Below, piece by piece: positions 26,400 to 34,738 of a stretch of DNA of 64,000 bases; the first letter of the stretch is position 1; each line of letters opens with the position of its first letter. The position numbers were made by a program, and so were the translations under genes. Origin of the DNA: Dactylosporangium vinaceum. Lineage in GTDB: Bacteria; Actinomycetota; Actinomycetes; Mycobacteriales; Micromonosporaceae. The notes under the pieces were generated by a model. It was given only the letters and a program-made list of their open reading frames with translations. It was not told where the DNA came from and made no database searches. The stretch spans positions 7,378,001-7,442,000 of the forward strand of contig NZ_CP061913.1 of assembly GCF_019904175.1 (NCBI RefSeq), given 5' to 3'.

Positions 26400-28501
26400 A
26401 GCGGACCCGGCCGGGTGCCGCGGTTCGTCTGCCGGGACCGGGTGGCCCGGGTCTCGTGGTGCTCCCGGCCCAGGACCTCGCACTGCTGCCGGTACACCTC
26501 GTCAAGCGCCGCCTCGTCGCCGCGGCCGCACGCCGACTGCAGCAGCAGGAGGTTGGCCCGGGTCAGCAGGGTCTCCGGGTGGCGCGGGCCGAGCAGCTCC
26601 AGCTCGATGTCGAGGACCTGGCGGTACTCGTGCTCGGCCGCCTCCAGCCGGCCCTGCGCGTGCAGGCACAGGGCCAGATTGTGGCGGGTCGCGAGCGTGT
26701 GCCGGTAGTCCGGGCCCATCAGCCGGCTCTGACGGGCCAGCAGGTCCCGGTACCGCACCTCCGCCTCGCCCAGCCGCCCGGTGTCGTGCAGCAGCCGGGC
26801 GATGTTGTGCTCGGTGGCAAGCGTGTGCCGCTGATCCGGGCCGGCGATGCGGACCCGGTCGGCCAGCACCGCCTCGTACTCGGCCCGGGCCTCGTCGTGG
26901 CGGCCCAGCGTGTGCAGGGTCATGGCCCGGTAGTGGCGGCTGCGGACCGTCTCGGGGTTGTCGGCGCCGAACAGCCGCTCCCGGGCCCGGTAGATCTCGT
27001 CGTAGGCGGCGTACGCCTCGGCGATCTGACCCCGGGCGTGCAGCACGATCGCCCGGATGTGCCGGCAGCGCAGCGTCTCGAAGTCGTCCGGGCCGAGGTC
27101 ACGCACGGCGAGCGCCTCGATGCGGGCCAGCGCCGCGTCGGCGGTGTCGTACAGCCCGCGGGCCTGGATCGACCGGACCACGTAGTCAGCGGCGTAGCAG
27201 GCGTCGCGGACCACGCCGGCCGGCTGCCCGGGCCACTCGTCGAGGAGCAGGTCGACCACCCGCATCGCGTGCGGGGTCAGCAGCAGCCAGTCCGGCCAGA
27301 CGTTGACGTCCTCCGGGGTCGGCGTGTCGTCCGGCCGGTCGCTCAGCGTCCGGCAGTGCCGCACCAGGCTCACGAGGTCGGCGGCGTCCGCGGCGGACGG
27401 CGGGAACCGGCGCGCCGTGGTGTCGCGCACGAGCGGGTGCAGCGCCGGCCGGCAGTCGTCGTCCACGAGGGACATGGCCTTGAGCGCATCGAGCGCGTCC
27501 AGCAGTTGCTCGCCGTGGAGGCCGATCCGGTCCAGGGCCGCCGGGCTCAGGATGTCGCCGACCGGGACCGGGCCCGGCCCGAGGTGGGCGAGCAGCCGCA
27601 GCAGCGGCACGGTCAGCGGCGGGGCGTGGCGCTCCAGGAACTCGATCGCGACGCTCCACGGCCGGTCGATGTACACCCGGACGCCCGGTGAGTCCGGCGG
27701 GTCCTCGAGCCGCAGCCGGGCGCCGATGTCGGCCAGGTAGTCGGCGATCGTCGGCGGTGGTCGGCGCTCGGCAAGGGCCTGCCGCCGGGCCTGGTGCAGC
27801 AGCGCGCCCGCCAGCCGCAGCGCCAGGGGCAGGCCGCCCAGGCGGTCCACCAGCTGCCCGGCCGCGTCGAGCTCGGTGTCGACCTCGACGTGGTCGGCGA
27901 GTGTCTCGATGCCCGCCGCCCGGTCGAGGCGCCCGACGGGATGCGCCCGCCACCAGCCGACGGGGGCCTGCTCGTCGAGGTAGCGGCTCAGGACCAGCAC
28001 TGTCCCGTGCCCGCTGCGGCACGGCTGCACCCACCCGCACCCGTCGGCGAGCCGTCCGGTGCCGGCCGCCAGCACCTCGTGGTCGTCGGCATTGTCGATG
28101 ACGAGCAGCCACCGGTCGTCGCGGCGGGCGTTCAGCGCCTTCCACAGGCTGTGCGGCGAGTCGGTCTCGGAGACCCCGACCTCCTTGCCGAGGGCCCGCA
28201 TGTGCTCCTGCAGGGTCAGCGCGTCGTCGGCGCGCACCCACCAGACGTCGAGCCCGGCCGCGTCCGCTCGGCCGGCGACGGTGAGCGCTACGGCGGTCTT
28301 GCCGCTGCCGCTCAGGCCGTGCAGGAGGTGGACCCGGTCGCCGCCGGTATCGAGCACGGCCGCCCAGAGCCGCTCGATGAGGTCGCTCCGGCCGTGCAGC
28401 GACTGCTGCGAGGCGAGACGGCCGAGGGGCGCCTGGAGCGTGGCCCGCACGGCCCGCTGATCGTCGCGGACGGCGTTCGCGGACCGGTCGGCTGGCGTCA
28501 C
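26396..28501 (-). CDS. STAND-class NTPase with C-terminal tetratricopeptide repeats
   Basis: The 701-residue protein contains a P-loop (GLSGSGKTAVAL, 62-73), Walker B DDRWLLVIDNADDHEVL (about 127-143), the GLPLALRLAGALL helix characteristic of NB-ARC/STAND proteins (about 233) and, after residue 430, at least five TPR units of the kallikrein-like pattern ETLRCRHIRAIVLHARGQ, ETVRSRHYRAMTLHTLGR, HTLATEHNIARLLHDTGR, HTLATRHNLALCLHAQGR. Such proteins are signal-activated switches; known relatives serve as regulators or in phage defence. No N-terminal effector domain is visible, so the coupled membrane protein may provide the output. The start is GTG. Confidence 0.85.
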   Translation of the reverse strand: MTPADRSANAVRDDQRAVRATLQAPLGRLASQQSLHGRSDLIERLWAAVLDTGGDRVHLLHGLSGSGKTAVALTVAGRADAAGLDVWWVRADDALTLQEHMRALGKEVGVSETDSPHSLWKALNARRDDRWLLVIDNADDHEVLAAGTGRLADGCGWVQPCRSGHGTVLVLSRYLDEQAPVGWWRAHPVGRLDRAAGIETLADHVEVDTELDAAGQLVDRLGGLPLALRLAGALLHQARRQALAERRPPPTIADYLADIGARLRLEDPPDSPGVRVYIDRPWSVAIEFLERHAPPLTVPLLRLLAHLGPGPVPVGDILSPAALDRIGLHGEQLLDALDALKAMSLVDDDCRPALHPLVRDTTARRFPPSAADAADLVSLVRHCRTLSDRPDDTPTPEDVNVWPDWLLLTPHAMRVVDLLLDEWPGQPAGVVRDACYAADYVVRSIQARGLYDTADAALARIEALAVRDLGPDDFETLRCRHIRAIVLHARGQIAEAYAAYDEIYRARERLFGADNPETVRSRHYRAMTLHTLGRHDEARAEYEAVLADRVRIAGPDQRHTLATEHNIARLLHDTGRLGEAEVRYRDLLARQSRLMGPDYRHTLATRHNLALCLHAQGRLEAAEHEYRQVLDIELELLGPRHPETLLTRANLLLLQSACGRGDEAALDEVYRQQCEVLGREHHETRATRSRQTNRGTRPGPL

Positions 28502-28631
28502 AGTCGACCAGGGTACTGATGGACGGCAATGGCGACCGGGGTTCCGGCGAGAAACGCACCGCGGTCGGAAATCCGTCAGCCGACGAGGCCGCCCGCGGTG
28601 CGCCGGGTGAAGCCGCAGCGGCGCGGGGACC

Positions 28632-29555
28632 TCACCCGGTGCCTCCGTAGGGGGCGGCGGCGCGGGAGACGGCGGTCAGGAAGGCGGTCAGGGCGGGGGC
28701 GGGCGGGGTGTCGCGGGTGACGACGACCAGGCGGCGGCGCAGGCCGGGGGCGGCGAGGTCGCGCACGGCGATCGCGGGGTCGCCGGCCGGGAGGGCCAGG
28801 GGTGGCAGCAGGGCGACGGCGGCCCCGGCCCGGACGAGTTCGAGCTGCACGTCGGAGTCGCTGGAGCGGTGGCGCAGGTCGGGCTCGTAGCCGCCGAGCG
28901 CGCGGCAGGTGCCGACCACCATCGCGTGGTGGCCGGTGCCCTCGGCGGAGGCGGTCCACACGTCGGCGCGCAGCGCGCCGATGGCGACCGGGCCGCCCGC
29001 GCCGGCCAGGGGGTGCGCGACCGGCAGGACGATCCGCAGCGGCTCCTCGAGCAGGACGGTGAAGCGCATCCCGGCCGGCCGCGGCCGCGGATGCCCGTCG
29101 TACTCGTCGCCGACGACCAGGTCCACCGCGCCCAGCCGCAGCCCGGGCAGGGCCTGTTCCAGCTCGAGCTCGAAGATCTCGACGCGCACGTGCGGGTGCT
29201 CGCCGCGCATCCGGGCCAAGGCGGGCACGAGCAGGCGGCGGGCCGCGGACTGCAGGCCCCCGGCGCGCACGGTGCCGCGGACGGCGCCGCCGAGGGCGGC
29301 CAGGTCGGTCTCCGCCGCCTCGGCCGCCGAGAGCAGGACGCGGGCGTGCTGGGCCAGGAGGCGGCCGGCGTCGTTGAGCCGCACGCCCCGCCCGGCCTTC
29401 TCCAGCAGGCGGATGCCGACGTCCTTCTCCAGCAGGCCGAGCTGCTGGGAGACGGTCGACGGGCTGTAGCCGAGGGCGGCGGCGACGGCGGCGAGGGTGC
29501 CGCGCTCCTCGAACTCCCGCAGGAACCGCAGCCGCCGCAGGTCGAGCGTGACCAT
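28632..29555 (-). CDS. LysR-family transcriptional regulator
   Basis: The 307-residue protein has the LysR winged helix-turn-helix at the N terminus (RLRFLREFEERGTLAAVAAALGYSPSTVSQQL) and the two-lobed effector domain, with DLVVGDEYDG and the VQLELVRAGAAVALLPPLAL segment. It is divergent from a DMT-family exporter, the common arrangement in which the regulator activates the transporter. The 72-base spacer contains two direct ACGAATC copies (29568 and 29581) that may be part of the operator. Confidence 0.9.
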   Translation of the reverse strand: MVTLDLRRLRFLREFEERGTLAAVAAALGYSPSTVSQQLGLLEKDVGIRLLEKAGRGVRLNDAGRLLAQHARVLLSAAEAAETDLAALGGAVRGTVRAGGLQSAARRLLVPALARMRGEHPHVRVEIFELELEQALPGLRLGAVDLVVGDEYDGHPRPRPAGMRFTVLLEEPLRIVLPVAHPLAGAGGPVAIGALRADVWTASAEGTGHHAMVVGTCRALGGYEPDLRHRSSDSDVQLELVRAGAAVALLPPLALPAGDPAIAVRDLAAPGLRRRLVVVTRDTPPAPALTAFLTAVSRAAAPYGGTG

Positions 29556-29627
29556 GCGGGAATCCTAACGAATCAGCTCCACGAATCGTCGCTGGTCCTG
29601 ATGACTGCGGTGCCCGATGCTCATGGC

Positions 29628-30563
29628 ATGGGTCCGGTCCTGGTGTTGCTCTCGGCGGCGTGCTTCGGCAGCCTCGCCATCTTCGGCAAGCTCGCGTACG
29701 ACGCCGGTGTCTCGCCCGACGCGCTGCTGCTGGTCCGGTTCGCCCTGGCCGCGGCGATCCTCGGCCTCATCCTGTGGGCCCGCCCGAGGGGGCGCCCCCG
29801 ACCCGCCCGGCGGGACCTGGCCACCGCCGTGGGGCTCGGGGCGATCGGGTACGCGGCCCAGGCGAGCCTGTTCTTCCTCGCGCTGCAGCGGATGGACGCC
29901 GCGCCGCTGTCGCTGCTGCTGTACACGTTCCCGGTCATGGTCACGGTCGCCGCGGTGCTGCTGGGCCGGGACCGGTTCAGCCCGCTGCGCGCGGCCGCCC
30001 TCGCCGCCGCGTCGGCCGGCACGCTGCTCGTCCTGCTCGGCGCGGGCGGCGGCACCTTCACCCCGGCCGGCGCGCTGCTCGGCTTCGGCTCCGCGATCGT
30101 CTACACCGTCTACATCCTGGTCTCCGACCGGGTCGTGCACCGGCTCGACCCGGTGCTGCTGACCACGCTGGTGATGACCGGCGCTGCGGGCACGCTCGGC
30201 CTGCTCGCGGCGGGCCGGGGCGGCGTCGACCTGAGCTTCCGGCCGGTGGCGTGGGCGTGGCTGGCCTGCATCGCGGTCGTCTCCACCGTGGTGGCCGCGC
30301 TGACCTTCTTCGCCGGCCTGCGGCGCACCGGCCCGTCGGCGGCGGCGATCCTGTCGACGTTCGAGCCCGTCGTCACCACCGCCCTGGCCGCGCTGACGCT
30401 CGGTGAATCCCTCACGCGGCTGCAGCTGGTCGGCGGCGTCCTCGTCATCGCCTCGGTCGTCGCCCTGCAGCTGCGCCGCTACGCGGCCCCGCCGGCGGCG
30501 GCTCCCGGGGAGGGGGTGCCGGACGAGGCGGTGCCGGACGAGGCGGCCTTGCGGGCGCGGTAG
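29628..30563 (+). CDS. EamA/DMT-superfamily membrane transporter
   Basis: The 311-residue protein has ten predicted membrane helices in two EamA repeats; typical marks are AACFGSLAIFGKLAYDAG in helix 1 and LSTFEPVVTTALAALTLGESLTRLQLVGGVLVIASV at the end of the second repeat. Members export amino acids, purines or other small metabolites. The ATG at 29628 is preferred because the helix begins directly after it; an ATG at 29601 would add nine residues. Its last 85 bases overlap the 3' end of the convergent CGNR gene. Confidence 0.85.
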   Translation: MGPVLVLLSAACFGSLAIFGKLAYDAGVSPDALLLVRFALAAAILGLILWARPRGRPRPARRDLATAVGLGAIGYAAQASLFFLALQRMDAAPLSLLLYTFPVMVTVAAVLLGRDRFSPLRAAALAAASAGTLLVLLGAGGGTFTPAGALLGFGSAIVYTVYILVSDRVVHRLDPVLLTTLVMTGAAGTLGLLAAGRGGVDLSFRPVAWAWLACIAVVSTVVAALTFFAGLRRTGPSAAAILSTFEPVVTTALAALTLGESLTRLQLVGGVLVIASVVALQLRRYAAPPAAAPGEGVPDEAVPDEAALRAR

Positions 30564-31075
30564 GCGGCGACGTTCTGCCGGTTGCCGCAGCCCTGCAGGC
30601 AGAAGCGGCGCGAGCGGTTCTTGGAGAGGTCGACGAGCACGTCGTCGCAGTCGGGAGCGGCGCAGATGCGCAGCCGGTCGAGCTCTTTCATGCGGATCAC
30701 GTCGACCATCGCCATCGCGAACTCGACCATGAGCCGCACGTCGAGCCCGGCATCGTCGCCCGTCGCGTGGAGGTGGTAGTCCCAGCCGTCGTGGCGCATG
30801 AGCTGCGGCAGCGCCCGCCCCTCGCGCAGCATCGCGTTGACCAGGTCGACGGCCTCGTCCTCGTCGGCGCCCCACAGGGCCCGCAGCCGGGGCCGAAGCG
30901 CCCGCACAGCGTCGAGTTCGGCCTGGTCATGACGCCTGTTTCCGGTGTACCCCTCCCGCTCGACGAACGCGTCGAGCGCGGCGACATCGGGCAGCAGTTC
31001 GCCGTCTTCGGCGGCGTCGGTGTTCACGAGGGCGGCCGTGGCGTTCAGCGCAGCCTCGGTGTCATGAGCAAAAAT
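30479..31075 (-). CDS. CGNR zinc-finger (ABATE-domain) transcriptional regulator with an ATT start
   Basis: The protein has a C-terminal zinc finger with the CAAPDCDDVLVDLSKNRSRR and FCLQGCGNRQNVAAYRARK segments that define CGNR proteins, after an N-terminal ABATE domain. Homologues I know begin with a short M-x-F-x-HDTE sequence; here that sequence (FAHDTEAALNATAALVNT) is in frame upstream of the first GTG (31027), but the only codon that can start it is ATT at 31075-31073, preceded by TAAGGAG at good distance and an in-frame stop. I therefore place the start at ATT, giving 198 residues. It is divergent from a DMT transporter it may control. If translation starts at 31027 the product has 182 residues. 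Confidence 0.75.
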   Translation of the reverse strand: MFAHDTEAALNATAALVNTDAAEDGELLPDVAALDAFVEREGYTGNRRHDQAELDAVRALRPRLRALWGADEDEAVDLVNAMLREGRALPQLMRHDGWDYHLHATGDDAGLDVRLMVEFAMAMVDVIRMKELDRLRICAAPDCDDVLVDLSKNRSRRFCLQGCGNRQNVAAYRARKAASSGTASSGTPSPGAAAGGAA

Positions 31076-31079
31076 CTTC

Positions 31080-31109
31080 TTGACTCCTTACGCGGCGAGG
31101 GCCTACGTT
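31080..31109 (+). promoter_or_regulatory. Promoter TTGACT-N18-TACGTT giving a leaderless message
   Basis: The -35 element TTGACT (31080-31085) and the -10 element TACGTT (31104-31109) are separated by 18 bases. The expected transcription start falls on or next to the ATG at 31116, and no ribosome site precedes that ATG. The match to the vegetative sigma-70 consensus is the clearest in this window. Confidence 0.65.
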
Positions 31110-31115
31110 GCTGTC

Positions 31116-32198
31116 ATGAGCATAACGCGGTTCACTCATGACGAAAGACTGAAGGGAGTGACGGGTCTCGCTATCGCCGTGCTCGCCTCGGCCATGTTCG
31201 GCACGTCCGGCGCGTTCGCCGACGCGCTGATGGCGACCGGCTGGACGCCGGGTGCCCTGGTCACGGTGCGGGTCGCGATCGCCGCGCTGGTGCTCACCCC
31301 TTTCGCCCTGCGGTCGCTGCGGGGCCGCTTCCGGCTGCTGCGCGCCGCGTGGGGTCAGGTGCTCTCGTTCGGCGCGGTGGCGGTGGCGGGCTGCCAGCTC
31401 TTCTACTTCAATGCGGTGCAGCGTCTCGATATCGGGGTCGCGCTGCTGCTGGAGTACAGCGGCATCCTGCTTGTGGTCCTCTGGGCCTGGCTCCGCCACG
31501 CCCAGCGGCCCCGCCGGCTCACGATCGCCGGTGGTGCGGCGGCGCTGGGCGGGCTCGTGCTCGTGCTGAACCCGGGCGGCGGCGGCCTCGATCCGCTCGG
31601 CGTCGTGTGGGGCATCCTGGCCGGCACGGGCCTGGCCGGGTACTTCGTCATGGCGGCCCGCGGTGAGGGCGCGCTGCCGCCGATCGCGCTCGCCTGGTCC
31701 GGCATGGTGGTCGGCGCGGCCGGGCTCGCGGCGTTCGACGTGCTCGGGCTGCTGCCGTGGGGCACCAGCACCGCCGACGTGACGCTGCTGGACCGCCCGG
31801 TGCCGTGGTGGCTGCCGATCGCCGGACTGTCCGTCGTGGCCGGTGCGCTGGCCTACGCGACGAGCATCATGGCCTCGCGGCTGCTCGGCGCCAAGGTCGC
31901 CTCGTTCACGGGCCTGCTCGAGGTGCTCTTCGCGATCCTCTTCGCGTGGCTCGCGCTGGGTCAGCGCCCGGGCCCGTGGCAGCTCGCCGGCGGCCTCGTC
32001 GTGTTGGCCGGCATCGCGCTGGTGAAGGCCGACGAGTCAACCACCCCCGTCCCGGCGCACGACGATCGGGAAGTCGACGTGCCGGAAGGGGTTCGGCATC
32101 CCGTGACGCTCGGCCCGCCGGGGATCGTCGACGGTCACGAACTCCCGCACGAGGCTCTCCTTGACTCCGAAGACGGCGTCGGAGTCCAGATACGGTGA
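31116..32198 (+). CDS. EamA/DMT-superfamily membrane transporter with an antisense-encoded tail
   Basis: The 360-residue protein has ten membrane helices in two EamA repeats (LASAMFGTSGAFADALMATGW; later FTGLLEVLFAILFAWLALGQRPGPWQLAGGLVVLAGIAL). The normal fold ends at about residue 307; the next 53 residues (from STTPVPAHDD) are hydrophilic and are read from the strand opposite the dioxygenase gene, a 162-base convergent overlap. The tail is probably a by-product of reading into the neighbour. The start at 31116 fits a leaderless transcript. It is divergent from the CGNR regulator. Confidence 0.82.
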   Translation: MSITRFTHDERLKGVTGLAIAVLASAMFGTSGAFADALMATGWTPGALVTVRVAIAALVLTPFALRSLRGRFRLLRAAWGQVLSFGAVAVAGCQLFYFNAVQRLDIGVALLLEYSGILLVVLWAWLRHAQRPRRLTIAGGAAALGGLVLVLNPGGGGLDPLGVVWGILAGTGLAGYFVMAARGEGALPPIALAWSGMVVGAAGLAAFDVLGLLPWGTSTADVTLLDRPVPWWLPIAGLSVVAGALAYATSIMASRLLGAKVASFTGLLEVLFAILFAWLALGQRPGPWQLAGGLVVLAGIALVKADESTTPVPAHDDREVDVPEGVRHPVTLGPPGIVDGHELPHEALLDSEDGVGVQIR

Positions 32199-32903
32199 GC
32201 CGTCGACGAACAGGTGCGTGGTGAGCGTGCGCACCCCGGGCGCCGAGACCTGCACGTGGATGTGCGCCGCGCGATACGGATGCCGGCCCGCCGCCCTCAG
32301 CAGCTCGCCCACCGGCCCGTCGGTCGGGATCGGGTAGAAGCGCGGCACCACGGTCCGGAACCAGAACCGCCCCTCGGCATCGGCCGTGAACAACCCCCGG
32401 AGATTGCGCGGCGGCACCTCCCCGGGCCGCTGCACATCGTAGAAGCCCTCGGCGTCGGCCTGCCACACGTCGACGGCCGCACCCGGCACGGGCCCGCCGT
32501 CACCGTCGTGCACCTGCCCGGTCACCAGGCACGGCTCGCCGTCGCCGACCAGGTCGATCGAGTCGCCGAGCGCCCGGACCGGCGACGCGACCTGGTGGAA
32601 GGGCCCCTCCACGGTGGACTCGGTGCTGCCGCCGACGGCCCGGTTGCCGATCGTCTCGACGAGCATGGACACGCCGAGGACGTCGGACAGCAGGATGAAC
32701 TCCTGCCGGACGTCGTCGCACGTGTGCCCGGTCGCGGTCAGGAACCGGACCCCGGCCGCCCACTCCTCGCCGGTGAGCCCGACGTCCTTCACGAACGCGT
32801 GCGTGTGCCGCACGAGCGCGGTGAGGATCTCCCGGAGCCGTGGGTCCGGGGTCCCGGCAAAGCTCGCCGCCACAACCTCCGCCGAATGCTCCTCGTCGAA
32901 CAT
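32037..32903 (-). CDS. Intradiol ring-cleavage dioxygenase, probably hydroxyquinol 1,2-dioxygenase
   Basis: The 288-residue protein has the N-terminal dioxygenase helical domain (VRHTHAFVKDVGLTGEEW, FILLSDVLGVSMLVETI) and the catalytic domain with iron ligands Tyr in EGFYDVQ, Tyr in PRFYPIPTDGP and two His in RAAHIHVQV. ESTVEGPFH and FYPIPTDGPVGELL with RHPYRAAHIHVQV resemble hydroxyquinol rather than catechol 1,2-dioxygenases. The enzyme would open 1,2,4-trihydroxybenzene to maleylacetate. No maleylacetate reductase gene is adjacent. Catechol 1,2-dioxygenase remains the alternative. Confidence 0.85.
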   Translation of the reverse strand: MFDEEHSAEVVAASFAGTPDPRLREILTALVRHTHAFVKDVGLTGEEWAAGVRFLTATGHTCDDVRQEFILLSDVLGVSMLVETIGNRAVGGSTESTVEGPFHQVASPVRALGDSIDLVGDGEPCLVTGQVHDGDGGPVPGAAVDVWQADAEGFYDVQRPGEVPPRNLRGLFTADAEGRFWFRTVVPRFYPIPTDGPVGELLRAAGRHPYRAAHIHVQVSAPGVRTLTTHLFVDGSPYLDSDAVFGVKESLVREFVTVDDPRRAERHGMPNPFRHVDFPIVVRRDGGG

Positions 32904-33029
32904 GCCCGCAGACTACCCGGAGGGTCTGACATATTTCCGGGCTCCGTGGTCGGGCGGGATTACCGGCCGGTAGCACCGGTCCGGAGACTGGGTCCGCATT
33001 CACTTGCGTCCATGTGAGGGGACCCCGCC

Positions 33030-33899
33030 ATGCCCATGCTCAGACGCCTGTCCGTCGCCGCCCTCGGACTGGTGCTGCTCTTCGCCGGCCAGAGCGCCGC
33101 CGCCGCGCCGGTCTTCGCCGCCAACCCCTACGAGCGCGGCCCCGCCCCGACCACCGCGAGCATCGAGGCCGCCCGCGGCCCCTTCGCGTTCGCCCAGACC
33201 ACCGTCGCCCGCAGCGCGGTCACCGGCTTCGGCGGCGGCACCATCTACTACCCGACGAGCACCGCCGAGGGCACCTGGGGCGGCATCGCCATCTCGCCCG
33301 GCTTCACCGCCAGCCAGTCGAGCGTCTCCTGGCTAGGCCCGCGCCTGGCCTCGCAGGGCTTCGTCGTCATCACCATCGACACCCTGTCCACGCTCGACGA
33401 CCCGGCCAGCCGCGGCCGCCAGCTCCTGGCCGCCCTGGACTACCTGACCGGCTCCAGCGCGGTCCGCACCCGCGTCGACGCCACCCGCCTGGGCGTCATG
33501 GGCCACTCCATGGGCGGCGGCGGCAGCCTGGCCGCCGCGGCCAGCCGCCCGTCGCTGCAGGCGGCGATCCCGATGACCCCGTGGAACACCGTGAAGAACT
33601 GGTCGACGGTCCGCGTCCCCACGTTCATCATCGGCGCCGAGAACGACACCACCGCCCCGGTCGCCTCCCACGCCGAGCCGTTCTACACCAGCCTGACGTC
33701 CGCCCCGGACAAGGCCTACCTGGAGCTGAACAACGCCGGCCACTCCGCCCCGACCTCGACGAACGTGACTGTCGCGAAGTACAGCATCTCGTGGCTGAAG
33801 CGCTTCATCGACAACGACACCCGCTACGAGCAGTTCCTCTGCCCCGCCCCGACCGGCTCGGCGATCCAGGAGTTCCGCACCACCTGCCCGAACAGCTGA
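33030..33899 (+). CDS. Secreted cutinase-like polyester hydrolase (PET-hydrolase family)
   Basis: The 289-residue protein has a signal peptide (LGLVLLFAGQSAAAA, cleavage likely around 25-31) and a mature part beginning ANPYERGPAPT, the start seen in actinobacterial cutinases such as TfCut2 and LCC. The catalytic triad is Ser160 (GHSMGGGG), Asp206 (GAENDTTAPV) and His238 (NNAGHSAP). Subsite residues are Phe92 in SPGFTASQSS (Tyr in the characterised enzymes), Met161 and Trp185 in MTPWN. Cys271 and Cys286 can form the conserved C-terminal disulfide. It should hydrolyse cutin or short aliphatic polyesters outside the cell; activity on PET is possible but unproven. A strong terminator follows. Confidence 0.9.
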   Translation: MPMLRRLSVAALGLVLLFAGQSAAAAPVFAANPYERGPAPTTASIEAARGPFAFAQTTVARSAVTGFGGGTIYYPTSTAEGTWGGIAISPGFTASQSSVSWLGPRLASQGFVVITIDTLSTLDDPASRGRQLLAALDYLTGSSAVRTRVDATRLGVMGHSMGGGGSLAAAASRPSLQAAIPMTPWNTVKNWSTVRVPTFIIGAENDTTAPVASHAEPFYTSLTSAPDKAYLELNNAGHSAPTSTNVTVAKYSISWLKRFIDNDTRYEQFLCPAPTGSAIQEFRTTCPNS

Positions 33900-33907
33900 C
33901 CCCCTGC

Positions 33908-33942
33908 GGCGGGTCGCCGGCCACCTCGGCCGGCGGCCCGCC
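33908..33942 (+). terminator. Terminator hairpin after the cutinase gene
   Basis: A 15-bp stem (33908-33922 with 33928-33942, one T-G wobble) and a 5-base loop ACCTC start nine bases after the cutinase stop codon. The stem is almost wholly G-C. No T-run follows, as expected for a high-GC actinobacterium. Confidence 0.78.
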
Positions 33943-34098
33943 CCGACGACGGGCTGCGGCCGGCGACCGTGCTGACGGCCGGGGAGCGGGCGCGGTGGCC
34001 GGGCGGCGCGGGGCGGCGTACGTGCCGACCATCGACCGGCACCGGGCGGAAACCCGACAGCCGGGAACGGGCGGGGCCGGGCCGGCGTCGCAGACTGC

Positions 34099-34665
34099 AT
34101 GATGCGCAAACCCTTGATGCTCGTCGCCATGGCGGTGCCGGCGCTGGCCGGCTGCCGGGCGCTCGACCCGGCGCCGGAGCCGTTGAGCTCGCCAACGGTG
34201 GCGGCCGTCGAGGAGGCGGTCCGGTTCCACGTCCACCTCGGTGCCGGGCAGCAGCTGGCGACGAAGGTGTCGTCACCGGACCTGTGCCCCGGCCTCGACA
34301 TCCGGTTGGACCTCGGGCGCGGCAAGTGGGTGCGGATGGTGGCGTTCGCGGTGGACTGTGAGCCGCGCGGCGGGGACAACCGCCAGCCCGGCAACGGCAA
34401 CCACGGGCTCTACCGCTCGGCCGGCGACATTCCCGCGGACCGCCAGACCGGCACGGTGGCGACGCCGCTCGGGGTGGCGACCACGTTCGAGCAGCCCTAC
34501 TACGAGTGCACGAACTCGTGCCGGCACTTCACCGAGCCGGTTGCCGTCATCGCGCTCGACAAGCCGGCCCATCCGCGGGTCACGGCCCTGACCGTGTACT
34601 CCGAGCAGGGCACGCTCGACCTCGACGGGCTCCGGGCGCTGATCCGCGACCAGCTCAGCCCGTGA
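34099..34665 (+). CDS. Putative lipoprotein of unknown function
   Basis: The 188-residue protein starts MMRKPLMLVAMAVPALAGC, a signal peptide with lipobox ALAGC and lipidation at Cys19. The mature part contains five further cysteines, in DLCPGL, AVDCEP and ECTNSCRHF, enough for disulfide formation outside the cell. The rest is mixed beta/alpha with no known motif. It follows the cutinase with 199 bases between, including a terminator, so it is a separate unit. I do not recognise the family. Confidence 0.7.
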   Translation: MMRKPLMLVAMAVPALAGCRALDPAPEPLSSPTVAAVEEAVRFHVHLGAGQQLATKVSSPDLCPGLDIRLDLGRGKWVRMVAFAVDCEPRGGDNRQPGNGNHGLYRSAGDIPADRQTGTVATPLGVATTFEQPYYECTNSCRHFTEPVAVIALDKPAHPRVTALTVYSEQGTLDLDGLRALIRDQLSP

Positions 34666-34738
34666 AGCGCTGCGTCCGACGCGTACACCCCTGACAGCCC
34701 GGCCTCGCTCCCGGCGGTGCTGCGGGGCGGGCGCCGGC

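Noticed and set aside
32037..32903. Assignment as a third beta-ketoadipate gene (catA) working with the pca genes at 21-25 kb
   Set aside because: Sequence marks favour hydroxyquinol over catechol, the gene is 7 kb away, and catB/catC are absent.
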